Part shown: piece after piece, positions 50,865-61,761 of the stretch
Numbering within the stretch: position 1 is the stretch's first letter
Layout: each line of letters begins with the position of its first letter
DNA from: Blastomyces gilchristii SLH14081
Taxonomy: Eukaryota; Ascomycota; Eurotiomycetes; Onygenales; Ajellomycetaceae
DNA: 64,000 nucleotides
Direction of reading: 5' to 3'
Assembly: GCF_000003855.2 (NCBI RefSeq)
Contig: NW_003101670.1
Span: 1,347,705-1,411,704 of the forward strand
Translations under genes and position numbers: made by a program
The notes under the pieces: model-generated
Told to the model about the DNA's origin: nothing
The model's database searches: none
What the model saw: the letters and a program-made list of their open reading frames with translations, nothing else

Positions 50865-51397
50865 TAGTTGTCTGAGTTGGAAAACAGATAGAATGAAAAA
50901 CTTACTGCTGCCAATCACTCAGGCGATAGGAACCTAGGAGTTAGCAATACTGTCGTATTTTTATGTTGCAAGACCCATTGCTCGCAATTGCGATGCGACA
51001 ACTGCTCCCCAAGTGCTATAAAGCTTATATTCGGTAGGGATTTGTAAGTAAAATAAGTTGGCTGATTTCTGATATTTATATGCTCTAACGATGCAACCGT
51101 TAACTTGAACAATGCACGTTGGTTCCAGCTGAGATGGGCTGTATATTTTTGAAACGCACGAGGTTGTCCAGTTTCACAGCCAATTTTTCGTGTCACTTTC
51201 GCGTCTAACGACAACGCGTGAGTCGCGATCTCGAAACTTTGTTGATTCCTCCACCAGACCACCTCACGTCAAAACTTGTTCTGCTGAGCAACACAACAAT
51301 TGCTCTTTTCTTTAGACAAACGACATATATTACCAACGGGTATGATATTCATTGCCTAGTTATAAACTAATTATGCCATCCTCTTAATTCCGTCACA
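50865..51397. other. Divergent intergenic region, MCM10 / RNH202
   Basis: 533 bp containing both promoters. ACGCGT at 51214-51219 and TTTCGCGTC at 51198-51206 are close together. No other gene seen. Confidence 0.65.
51198..51219. promoter_or_regulatory. MCB-like cell-cycle boxes between MCM10 and RNH202
   Basis: TTTCGCGTC lies 7 bp before a perfect ACGCGT. ACGCGT is the binding site of MBF (Mbp1/Cdc10-type), which drives G1/S genes in fungi. The site is about 180 bp from the RNH202 start and 350 bp from the MCM10 start. Use by MBF here is inference. Confidence 0.5.
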
Positions 51398-52756
51398 ATG
51401 AGAACAAGATCCCAACAACCCGCTGGAAGCTCTGGCACCAACCAGGAGACATGCAAACCCGCTCTTCCAGCACCCTCAAAACCTACGAAAACCCTCATTC
51501 TACCATGTAATGCGACTGACGATGCTCGGTTCATTTTACTGGAGAACCCTCGAAGCGGCGCCCTTGGTCGGTATTATTTCTGTCCCAAACTGGGCCTGTA
51601 CGAGTTTACCGCAATATCCTCGTCTGCTGTTCCAAGGAGCATTCTATTCACACCGACGGCAAAATGCACCACAAGTTCGGCAACTGATAAACAAGAAATT
51701 AATGCACGAAATACATCTAGTGATATAGCGGCCGATGATGTTAGTGCAGAAAAAAACGAGATCATTCAGCAAGTAGTTGAAAACCAAGCACTAGCTAAAG
51801 CGACGATTGCTAAAGAGGCGCAATTGCTGGTGGCAACACCTGTGGACATACTGTTTTTCCTCTTGCCCATATTAGTGCCAGCTCGTGGTAATTCCGCTTC
51901 CCGGAAACACTTCCAGCCACTTGATGATATGATCGATTCCCAAGATACGCTCTCAGCAACCCTGAAACACGTCTTCTCAGTCGCAACGTTCAGAGAAAGG
52001 GTGGAAGCGAGAATGATAGCTGTGTGCGACACTGTCGAGGCTGGAGAGACAATGTACAGGCTCAATGAGGATAAATTACTCAAGGAATTAATTTCCAAGG
52101 CTGAGAGGATGGCCGCAGGTGGACTTCCCCCGAGCCTGGAAGAACGGTTTATCCATAGGGCATTAGAACTCCCAGTTCTCAGCGTGAAAAGGCATGATCT
52201 TCCAACAACTTCGACGTCATCAAATCCATCTGACGTGGCTGATGATACGAATAATACCGTTGAGAATTCGCCAGATAAGCCCGAGTCGCAGTCGTCGGCT
52301 TCTTTTGCTGCGTCTGTCGTTTCGACGCCAAACACTATAATCACACCACCCATAGACAACTCTCCGTCCAATTGTGACGTTCATCACTTACTCCGCGTCC
52401 GAACATCAATATCCTTTCTACAATCCTCCTATCTACCCAAACACCTATCATCGCGAATTGAAACCCTTCTCAGCAGTCCCGAAACGAGCCCCAAAGATTT
52501 TTCTCCCCTTACCCAGCACCTAAAGCTTGTCGCAGAATTGCGCGCCAAAGCACTAGCATCCCGTTCAATGAGTGATTTTTCTCGGAAACGGGGGACTGAG
52601 GATGACGAGGAAGTGGATATCAGGGCGGAGAAGAAGCGCAAGGAGGAGCAAGAAAAGAAGAAGAGGATGGGCGAGTCGAGGGCGGTGAGGGATCTGAAAA
52701 AGGTGAATGTCTCCGGGATGAAGAAGCTGAGTTCCTTTTTCCAGAAGAAGACATAA
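51398..52756 (+). CDS. RNH202: Ribonuclease H2 subunit B (Rnh202)
   Basis: Single exon, 452 residues. RNase H2 removes ribonucleotides and RNA-DNA hybrids from DNA in the nucleus; subunit B supports the catalytic subunit and targets the complex. The N-terminal triple-barrel region is seen in TLILPCNATDDARFILLENP and GRYYFCPKLGLYEF (about 28-75). The helical wHTH region follows (VDILFFLLPILVPA, then FRERVEARMIAVCDTVEAGE; about 145-260). A Ser-rich linker and a Lys/Glu-rich helix precede the end, KKLSSFFQKKT. The end resembles the PCNA-binding PIP box (L-x-x-F-F), which human RNASEH2B also carries near its C-terminus; the usual first Gln is missing here. Confidence 0.88.
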   Translation: MRTRSQQPAGSSGTNQETCKPALPAPSKPTKTLILPCNATDDARFILLENPRSGALGRYYFCPKLGLYEFTAISSSAVPRSILFTPTAKCTTSSATDKQEINARNTSSDIAADDVSAEKNEIIQQVVENQALAKATIAKEAQLLVATPVDILFFLLPILVPARGNSASRKHFQPLDDMIDSQDTLSATLKHVFSVATFRERVEARMIAVCDTVEAGETMYRLNEDKLLKELISKAERMAAGGLPPSLEERFIHRALELPVLSVKRHDLPTTSTSSNPSDVADDTNNTVENSPDKPESQSSASFAASVVSTPNTIITPPIDNSPSNCDVHHLLRVRTSISFLQSSYLPKHLSSRIETLLSSPETSPKDFSPLTQHLKLVAELRAKALASRSMSDFSRKRGTEDDEEVDIRAEKKRKEEQEKKKRMGESRAVRDLKKVNVSGMKKLSSFFQKKT

Positions 52757-53192
52757 ATACCTGGGTAGACGCAATGAGAATTCCAGGTTTGCAATTGGGA
52801 GGGCCTGCATACATAAGCATGTCAGACATAACTATCTAGCTCATGGGAGTTGCGTGGTTACAGCGCAACACATTAGAGTTGGTTCACCGTTTAAACATGC
52901 CAATCATTCCGGCTTTCCCCATGCATGGACCCGCTCGAAATTCCCGGAACGTTATGTCGAGAACCTAAACGGCCATTTAATTTTTCTAGATGGATCTCGG
53001 TTATCCTTCTATGGCCGGATTCGAGATGGTGGCCTCTTGCACTTCCCCTGAAAACCTCCAGCGTCGACGCTAACGATACAACTAGCAAATCCATATGGTC
53101 ATTCAAGATTTTGCTAAGGTCACCCTCGCCCTAGTCTACCAGGGGCCTGCCTGACTTCCTGCGGCATCCATCGAGACAGACATTTTATCACT
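52757..53192. other. RNH202 3' flank and right island border
   Basis: 436 bp of normal composition with no gene seen; the border repeat D begins at 53193. Confidence 0.6.
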
Positions 53193-53462
53193 ACCTGTGT
53201 ATACAGAAAACTTGACCTCGCTAAGTGCGCCACTTGACCTCGTTATGTAAGCTGACCTCGCAAATGTGGCCTGTGCCACTACCTGACCTCGCTCAATACA
53301 TCTTTTCTTGTAATTTGAAACCACTCAATTATTTACCATCAATTCTACAATCAATTTAATACTGAAATTATTCTTGAATTTAATAATAAAGTAAGTATTT
53401 ATATAATTTACACTAAATTGATTATTAATTGATTTTCAATCAATTGTTAATTACTTAAATAT
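53193..53462 (+). mobile_element. Border repeat D, right copy (opposite end, TGACCTCG subterminal motifs)
   Basis: 53193-53285 is the inverted counterpart of 6843-6920, starting ACCTGTGTATACAG. It carries four TGACCTCG units at about 53213, 53236, 53251 and 53282, two in the form CTGACCTCGC. An AT-rich block (53349-53462) follows that matches 6508-6620 in direct orientation. So the left copy shows one end and the right copy the other end of elements in the same orientation with inverted termini. The Gypsy-3 LTR interrupts this copy. No coding region is seen. Confidence 0.55.
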
Positions 53463-53720
53463 TGTAAGAATAAGTGCTCGCAGGTGATTATTCAGGTGTT
53501 CACAGCTTGATGTGATATGTACTGTTAACTACTAGAAGTATTCACAGTAGAAAGATAAAATATAGAGATTAAATATATAATAGCATTCAAGCTAAGTTAT
53601 AAATAGTATTTATAAACTTCAGTTTATATAGTTATATATAGTCAAGAACTGCTAACTTTATTAATTATATAAGAGATAAAAATAGAAATAAAGAATCTAT
53701 AAGAAATGAGATTTCTTACA
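53463..53720 (-). repeat. Gypsy-3 LTR (3' LTR in element orientation)
   Basis: 258 bp starting TGTAAGAA and ending TTCTTACA, a perfect 8-bp inverted end pair. Homology to the left border repeat breaks exactly at its first base. The following bases (TATCTTTTTCTCTCTAAG) are a polypurine tract on the minus strand, as after the left LTRs of Gypsy-1 and Gypsy-2. The matching 5' LTR would lie beyond the window. Confidence 0.6.
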
Positions 53721-53966
53721 TATCTTTTTCTCTCTAAGACTTTGTCTGTGAAGTCTTTCACTGAATAACTTTATAGAATCAGCTCAGTACTGTAGTAATA
53801 CTCACTAAAAACTCTTTATATCTATAAAAAATCTCAGTGAGGAAAAATCTCTTATTATTATAAAGAAAAAAGAGTCTGTTATTTAGTTTCTTATTTTATA
53901 AAATTCTTTATAATTTACAGATTCTTCTCTAACTATTACACAGATTTATTTTACATCTTTTATATA
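53721..53966 (-). mobile_element. Gypsy-3 interior, left part (interrupted by Gypsy-2)
   Basis: AT-rich sequence without genes between the Gypsy-3 LTR and the Gypsy-2 insertion. The matching texture resumes at 61762. Confidence 0.5.
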
Positions 53967-54499
53967 TGTAATGTGGCAGAACCGAAGCAGTGGCTAGTCA
54001 GTGACATTATATAGAGGTAGTTGTTTAAGAAGCTGTATAAGTGAGCTTGACTATCTTGCTTGAATAGTGAGCTTGTAGGCTACAGAGTTATTGCAAGAAT
54101 ATCACAGATATAATACTTAGTATACTAAGAAGATTGTATGAGACATGCAGTAACTCTTATATATATTTCAGTAGAAGAAAAATGAATCACTGACTTCTTT
54201 GATAAGAAGTCAGCATCTAGCTATTCTATATAGATAATGAGTGAATACTCTTCTCTTATTTCATAAGCAAGAATAGCTGAAGTGATACCTCAGTAGCATC
54301 TCATTGTCAAGAAAGAGTAATCTGCTGATCTTATATAGAAGTGAGATTCTTATACTTATTAATCAGATCTTTCTATGATATATCTGAATAATATCATAGA
54401 GTAGTTGAAAACCAGTTCAGATAGAATGAAATTATTCACATGAAAGTGATGAGCTGTGTGAAACTGTAACAGAGTCTTAGCACAGCTGAGAGTATGACA
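53967..54499 (-). repeat. Gypsy-2 LTR, left copy (3' LTR)
   Basis: 533 bp, collinear with 61229-61761. The outer edge keeps TGGCAGAACCGAAGCAG; the same place in the inner-facing right copy reads ATAATAGAATCAAAGTAG. Confidence 0.9.
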
Positions 54500-57190
54500 A
54501 TGCTTTTCTCTTTAAGAACATAGTTTCTATACTCTTAAGATTATCAGATTAGAAATTATCTTTGTTGTATAGCAACAGTTATCAACTGATTATCAGTACA
54601 TGTGCTGTGTATAATACAAAGATGAGTTTTTCTACTGACTGTGTAGATCTTTCTTTTCTCATCTTCATTCAATTCAAATGCATGATAAGTGAGTTTCTTA
54701 TATATTGATTTGAAATGTGAAAAACATAGTTAATAAGTGACTTGCAGATCTCTCAATATATTCTGTTCTATATATAAAATTCCCTGCAAAAGTAGTGTGT
54801 TTTTAGGAACAAAGCTAACAGTAGTAGCAGGATTTTTCAAAAAGATCTCTCTCTCTGTGAAATATTTTTCTTCTCTCTCTCTCAATTGCAACAGTGAGTG
54901 TATGAGAGTATTATTCTTAGAGAATAATAGAGAGCTTATTCTGACATTTTCTAGTGAGTAAATGTCTTCATGATGTGGCAGCAGTCTCTGTGATTATTAA
55001 GAAAGTCAGATTGAAGGCAGCAGTGTCAATGAGCTGCAGAAGCATTACTTTCATTATCACATCTTCTTCTTCTCCTGCTTCTTTTGCAGCTGCAGTGATA
55101 GTTGCTGTGTCTTGCAGTGAGGTGTCATTTCTTCTACTGATTGATTTGTTCATATTCAGTTCATCTCTCATCTTCTCTGTTACTGTTGTGACACCGCTCT
55201 CTCTCTCAGTCAATACAGTGACATATGACCTCATGTGATCATTCAGAGAGAAACCTGAGAAGAGCTTGATTCTGAAGACAGTGACTCTGAGAAGCTCAAT
55301 TCATAGTTTCTCTCTCACAGTATATCTAAGTTCTGCTCAGAATACTGCTGAGTTGAGTCTGCAGAATCTCACAGTTTCTTTATCTTCTCTCTGTGAGAAG
55401 ACTTCAGTGTGATCTCTAGCTAGCATCACTACTTGTCTATACTGTATTAAGCAGCTGAAGAAGAAGGGGATTTTATATATCTGTTTCTTCTCTCACTCTC
55501 ATTATTTTCATTATATCTGTAACAATGACTTCTATCTCTCTGTAAGTATTACTTCACAGAAAAATATCATGTCAGTTCTGACAAGAAGTCTAGATGCTCA
55601 AGCAGTACAGAGTGAGAGTCTCAGAGCTCTAAGTATTGATAGATTTCATCAAGGCTGAGAAGGTCTCTCTTACTCATCTGTAAAAAGAGATAAAAGCATG
55701 AGTCTTCAAGATAAAAAAACACCTCAGAATGACTGATCTTAAGAAGAGATCAGTTAGCACTACTGCTGAAAGCACTGTGAAGATTAATTACTGATTGAAG
55801 AGAATCTTACTTCAGTTAAAGCAGATAACTGAGATACTTTATAAGTTAATAAGTTAATACTTTCAGCATCTTTTATACTCTTCTGCAGCATACTTCTCTA
55901 CAGTATCACAGTACTAACTTCTCAGCAGATAAAGATACTGATGTCAGAGACTTTAACAGTGAAGAATGAGTTTAATGAGAGTGTGTTTATTGATAAGTAG
56001 ACTCTGAGATTTCTTCTTTTTACTTTTTCAGTGAGCTGCAGTCTCATTAGATTAGCAGCAGTCTGTGAGTCAATTAATATTAATCTTTTTATTGATTTCA
56101 AATATCTCTTTCTTTTCTTATTAACTGCTTCAGAAATTTTATACTTGTATAGTCTTATTAAACTTCTAAAAACTCTTTAAGAGAAAATAGAAGAAAAGTG
56201 CTACAGAGTCTATAAGATATCAGCTCATCATCACAAGATTATCTCTAAAAAACTCTTTGAGAAAAATGAGAAGTCTTAAGCAGTATTTCTTATTCAATGT
56301 CTCTGATATATAACAGAGTGATCTCTACTAGTTATCTCATAGATTGCAATCTCTTTCTCAGCATTTTTCAAATACTTAAGCAGTTTTCATAAATTCTCTG
56401 ATAATGAATAATCTTCTTATTTAACAAGATATTGAAGCTTACTGTAATATATTTACTTATTTAATATTTTCTTCATAAGATATTCAGTATCACTCTTAAT
56501 CTTGATATCATTCAACTGAGACAGCTTCATCTCAGAGTATTACTTATAGAGCTTTAAATAGAAAATGTGAAAAACAGAATAAATTGATTTTAATTCTGTG
56601 AGTAATTTCAACTCATATATCTGCTTACTCATTACTCTTGTTACTGAGAAAGATTCTAGCTATCACTCACTGAGCTTCTTATATAGTCTTGTTATCTTGA
56701 TATTCTTTGCTGAAAGTAGCACTTAATTCTCTATTAAGAACTTCATTGAAAAATGTTTTTAATTATAGTATTTTATCTATCACTTCTAGACACAGCAGAT
56801 GCTTTTCACTGTCTTCTCATGAATTTTATTCAAAAGTTTCAATCTCACTTTTACTTCTGATACTGAGAGATACTTCATTCTCTGTATCTATTCAATATTC
56901 TAACTGTCTATCTCTCTCTTTGAAACATTGTCCGCGACATCACTGAGTAATGAAGAATTATATTCATAATAAGCATAGAAAGAAGATATCTTTAAGATTA
57001 CATTCTTTATATTGTTATATACAAATTCAGTAGTCAGAAGATATTTAAGTCAATCATTCTGATAATATGAATAAAACACTCAAAGATGCTGTTCTAGTAT
57101 CTGATTCTAGTATTCAGTCTGATCATCAGTCTGCAGATGAAATGTAGTACTGAGAAGACATCTTATTATAAGATAATAGTAAAAAGTTAA

Positions 57191-57388
57191 TCAGTATTTA
57201 CTGATGAAGAGAGATTCTTGATCTGTTATTAACAATTTTAAAGCACTGTGATTATAAATGATGATATCTAAAAACAGATCAGTCAATTCAGAGACTTTAA
57301 TCTTTTTATAAGTAGAGATATATCTGATCATCTTTATAAAGTGATTAATAATAATCAAAATCAAGTTATATTCTTTAACTCTTGTCAA
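57191..57388 (-). pseudogene. Gypsy-2 integrase core remnant
   Basis: An open stretch of 65 codons resembles the Gypsy integrase catalytic core. It shows YNLILIIINHFIKMIRYIST (usual form: Y..I.VVVDR.TKM.HYIPT, with the catalytic Asp here replaced by Asn), then ELTDLFLDIIIYNHSALKLL and TDQESLFISKY (usual form: SDRGS.F.SKF, second Asp present). Gly and Arg changes fit G-to-A mutation. Confidence 0.85.
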
Positions 57389-58989
57389 CTTCAGCAGATC
57401 AACTATGAAATTTATTAATAGATTCTGTCATGAGCTCTTTGAAACAGACAGTGATATTAACTCACTGTATTACTTATACTATAAAATCTTTATTCTTTGA
57501 CAGATATTATAAGTTTTAATATACTCTTTAACATCTGTCTGAAGCTTGTCTTAAATATATTTATGTTTTAGAAGCTTCTCAGTCTTCTCTAATCTGAAGT
57601 GCTCTGTATAAGAATTATTATAATGAATTCTTAATAACTTCTGACACACTGCTCTGCTATAAGAGATAAAGACTGAATCATTCAGCAGTAGAAGTTCACA
57701 TTCTTTTAGTTATCAGTGACTTGATTTCTTAGCAGCACTGCTCTGCTCAGAGCCTGTCTCTTTCAAGTTCAAACTGAATTCTTTCTTCTTCAACTTCTGA
57801 ATTTAAGCTGCAGTAGAGATGTTCCTCTTCTGTAACTTATCAATGAATTTCAAAAGTAGTTAAGTTAAAAGATTGTAGACTGTTTCATTCTTTATCAATT
57901 CAATAATTGTAAGATATGACACAAGAAGCTTATAATCTTCAGTGTCAGTCTCTTACAGAGATCTGAGTTCTCTTTCACCTTCTATACTGAGTCACACAGC
58001 TGCCTCTTCAGCACTGTTTCTGAGCTTTAGAGAATCTCAACCCTCTGCAGCCAGCTTCTTCTGCAGTGATAACAGAGATTCTTTTATAGAATTCTTCTTT
58101 ATATCAACAATATTATAATCAGGCTGCTTAGACAGTATATCAGCAGAGTTAAGCTAATCTGAATAATATCAGATATAGAAATTATACTCTGAAAGCAGCT
58201 CTGCTCATCTGGCTTGACATTCTATCAAGCTCTTTGTTATTAAGAAGTAATGCAGATTTACATAATTAGTGAGAACTTGCACTGAGTACTTACTATTCTG
58301 AAGATAATATTATCAGATCTTAAAGAATTTGACAATTACTAACATCTTCTGATCATGAATATCATACCTTCTCTGTATGAGTAATAACTTCTTGAAGAAG
58401 AAGGTCACTGATCTCTATTCACAGTGTCTTATAAGCTCTATGAAAAAGTCTTCTTTCACAGATAATTCATTATCTGTTTTCTCAGAAGTGATTATTCTCT
58501 AATTCTTTCAATGTTAAAAGGTCTCTGATATCAACTGTGAAAAGATTTCACAGATCTCATTTTCAGATACATCAGTCTCACACTGACTGAGTAAGTTGAG
58601 ATTAAAGTGATTCAGCATTATGACATCTGTGAAAGCTTGTTTCAATTTCACAAATGCCTACACAGTGTCTTAAGTGAGGATAAACAGTTCTATTTTTCTG
58701 TCTTTCACACTTCTCTTTAACAGATCTGTAAAAAGGGCAGTAATTCATGAATATGCATAGATGAATTATCTGTAGAAATTCACAAATTCTAGAAACATCT
58801 GCACCTTGCAGTACATCTGTGATGTCAGTCAGTTCTTAATGATGAAGATTCAGCTCCTGTTCATTGAAATGCTATTTATCTCAATAATATAATCTAAGAA
58901 ATCAATCTTCTATATGTAGAACAAGTATTTTTCAGTGTTTGTATAGAGTTGATACTGTCTTAAGTAACTCAACACTTCTTGAACATGGG

Positions 58990-59355
58990 TATCATGTTCT
59001 TTCTCTGATTTTGAGAAGATTAAAATGTCATTCAGATATACTATGCAGAAGACATTGACAAGGCCCTGCAGCACCTTATTTATATAGGCCTGAAAGATGA
59101 CTGAAGCATTACAAAGATTAAAAGATAAAACAAGATATTTAAAATTGTCATACTTAGTACAAAAAGCTGTTTTTCAAACATCATCTTTATTAACTCTGAT
59201 TCTATGATAGATATTCTGTATATCAATCTTTGAGAACATCTTCACTTCAGATAATCAATCAATTATCTTATCAATCAATGATAGTGAATAGTGATTCTTA
59301 ATTATCATCTTATTAAGGTCTCTGTAGTCTACACATAGACATAGTCTATCATTCT
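58990..59355 (-). pseudogene. Gypsy-2 reverse transcriptase remnant
   Basis: Minus-strand reading gives LFVLKKNDRLCLCVDYRDLN with KMIIKNHYSL (about 59370-59290), a close match to the Gypsy RT opening block, and IVYLNDILIF (about 59045-59015), the YLDDILIF catalytic motif with the first Asp changed to Asn. Stops and frame breaks lie between them. Confidence 0.88.
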
Positions 59356-60247
59356 TCTTGAGTACAAAGAGTATAGACATCTCTGTCAGACTCTTTGATA
59401 AATATATTCAGTTCTTTGATTACACTTCTTTAAGATATTTATGCAGAACATTTAACTTCTTTACAGACAAGTTATAAAGAGACTCATACAGCATTATTAC
59501 ATCATCTTTAAGACAAATCTTATATCATATCTTGATGTCAGAAAACTTCACTGCTTCTCTTTCTAAAAAGATATTCTTAAAATCTGTAAAGAGACATCAT
59601 GTATATTCATCTTCAATGACAGATACTGCTGCTAATCTTGCAGTGAGAGTGATAACTTCTTCATCTATTCTCAAGTCTCAATCACCTGCTACACAGTATA
59701 TTGACTCAATCTTTTTCTCAAGATTCTTCTGATAAAACTTCTCAGATTTCTCTATCACTGTCTCTTCATCAGTAAGACAGTACTGTTATATCTAAGTAAC
59801 TCAGTCAATGAGAGAATTATTTTCTCTCAATCACAGAAGATCTAGAATAATATTCTCATCTATAATGTTAACTGTATGAAGAAGTAGACTGCTTTTCTTG
59901 AAGATTTCTTCTAAGTCTGTGACTATATACTTCACTTGAATTATACTAAAACAGTGGCATTTCATTCTATCAGTAAATTTCATATAATCTGACAGATCTA
60001 TCTTCTTTCAATTCTTTATCAAAGAAAAGAAATAGAATATGAAGTTAGCATCTACTCTGAAGTTAAGTAGGCATCTCACTGATATCTTCTCATTCAGAGT
60101 ATACATTGTGATCATAACATGAACTTGAAGATATAAGAATTGTCAATTCTTCATTTCTTTCTCTTTGTTATCTTTCATGAATATATTTGTCAGAAGAGAA
60201 GTTAACTTTGAGAAGATATCTTCTCAGTTTCTTTCCTTCTTCAGCTT

Positions 60248-60300
60248 CTTATAATCACTGATATAGTGTTTATCAGCTCTGCAGTTAAAACAGAGATCTT
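60248..60300 (-). pseudogene. Gypsy-2 Gag zinc-knuckle remnant
   Basis: Minus-strand reading gives LCFNCRADKHYISDYKK, the retroviral-type C-x2-C-x4-H-x4-C knuckle with the last Cys changed to Tyr (TGC/TGT to TAC/TAT, a G-to-A change). It sits between the 5' LTR and reverse transcriptase, as expected for Gag. Confidence 0.7.
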
Positions 60301-61228
60301 TATTAAATCTTTTTTAATATTTCTTCACAGTGAGTGAAGAATTAGAATACTTGAAATTCTTCTTTACTTTCTTCACACTGAAGCTGTCACAGTGTTATTT
60401 AGATTCTATTGTTAATTACTTAGAAGAGATCTTATTAGCCTTTTTCTCAGAGAATTGATTATTCAAATAGATTCAGAAAGCCAGGTTAACAAGCTCAGTA
60501 CAATTGATTGATGAACTCTGATATTGTAATATTATTATTCATATCTTATAAGTCAGCTTTGTGAGATAAAGCTGTGTTTTTAATTGATTCAAATCATCAG
60601 TTAATTTCTCTCAATATTCTTCAAATCTTACATTGAAATCAGAAGAATTCTCATCATCTTGTTAATATAATAAGTTGAATCACTGTGTTGCTATGAAGTC
60701 ACAGTTGCAGTGATCTTTAATTTGATTCAGTAGAAAGTTCTTGAATTCTTCTCAAGTTATAACAGTATTAATATGCTCAAGCTTTCTCTTCTTGATAACT
60801 CAAGTAGTCACAGAGATGCCTTCAAGAAGGTTGATAATATATATTACTTATATCTTATAAGTATTATACTGGCTCAGATTAAGGCGGAATTTCTATTCAA
60901 GAATACAGATAAAGCTGTGAAATTCAGATAAGATGTTTTTCTTATATCTCAGAGAATCTCTGATCTTAATCTCTCTATCTTCATAATAGATGTAGATGTG
61001 TAGAGACTGTGATAATAACAGAGTGATTGAAAAGCTCATATCAAAATGCACAGCAGGTTCAGAAATCTCAGATTTCTGTCAGAGTAGAGATGTACACACT
61101 CTAGAGAATGATGTAGTGTTTCTCTCAGAGAGTGAGGTCAGGTCAGTCTCAGTACAGATGCATAAGATTATATCAGTCTGTTAGAGCTCAACTGATTCAA
61201 ATATATAATCAGATCAAGTGATTCAAAT

Positions 61229-61761
61229 TGTAATATAATAGAATCAAAGTAGTGACTAGTCAGCAGTATTATATAGAGATAGTTGTTTAAGAAGCTGTAT
61301 AAGTGAGCTTGACTATCTTGCTTGAATAGTGAGCTTGTAGGCTACAGAGTTATTATAAGAATATCACAGATATGATACTTAGTATACTAAGAAGATTGTA
61401 TAAGACATGCAGTAACTCTTGTATATATTTCAGTAGAAGAAAAATGAATCACTGACTTCTTTGATAAGAAGTCAGCATCTAGCTATTCTATATAGATAAT
61501 GAGTGAATACTCTTCTCTCATTTCACAAGTGAGAATAGCTGAAGTGATATCTCAGCAGTGTCTTATTATCAAGAAAGAGTAATCTGCTGATCTTATATAG
61601 AAGTGAGGTTCTCATACCCATCAATTGAATCTTTCTATGATATATTCAAATGATGTCATAGAGCGGTTGGAAACCAGTTCAGACAGAATGAAATCATCCG
61701 CATGAAAGTGATGGGCCGTGTGAAACCGCAACGGGGCCTTGGCGCGGCCGGGAGCGTGACA
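61229..61761 (-). repeat. Gypsy-2 LTR, right copy (5' LTR)
   Basis: 533 bp, collinear with the left copy. The last 150 bp are G+C-rich (GGCGCGGCCGGGAGCG near the end) while the same bases in the left LTR are AT-shifted. Confidence 0.9.

Larger units (their letters stand above)
53967..61761 (-). mobile_element. Gypsy-2: full-length, mutated Ty3/Gypsy LTR retrotransposon
   Basis: 7795 bp between two collinear 533-bp LTRs (53967-54499, 61229-61761). Remnants read right to left on the minus strand in Gypsy order: a Gag zinc knuckle (about 60250-60296), reverse transcriptase (about 58990-59355), integrase core (57191-57388) and the post-integrase segment (IYSVFHIFYLKLYK, about 56520-56560). A polypurine tract follows the left LTR (AAAGAGAAAAG on the minus strand). 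A 4-bp TATA flanks both sides, weak evidence in such DNA. No complete frame survives. Confidence 0.9.

Noticed and set aside
50879..50918. Upstream extension of MCM10 (MIGSSKFFIL...)
   Set aside because: The frame there has no ATG and reads through a GTAAGT...CAG pair that looks like a leader intron; MTSLKVADLRWPPRSPYEAL fits the family start.
54954..55238. Ser/Ile-rich plus-strand frame of 94 codons and its antisense inside Gypsy-2
   Set aside because: Lies between the polypurine tract and the integrase of a minus-strand element; AT-driven loss of CG and G+C makes long frames by chance, and no domain is seen.
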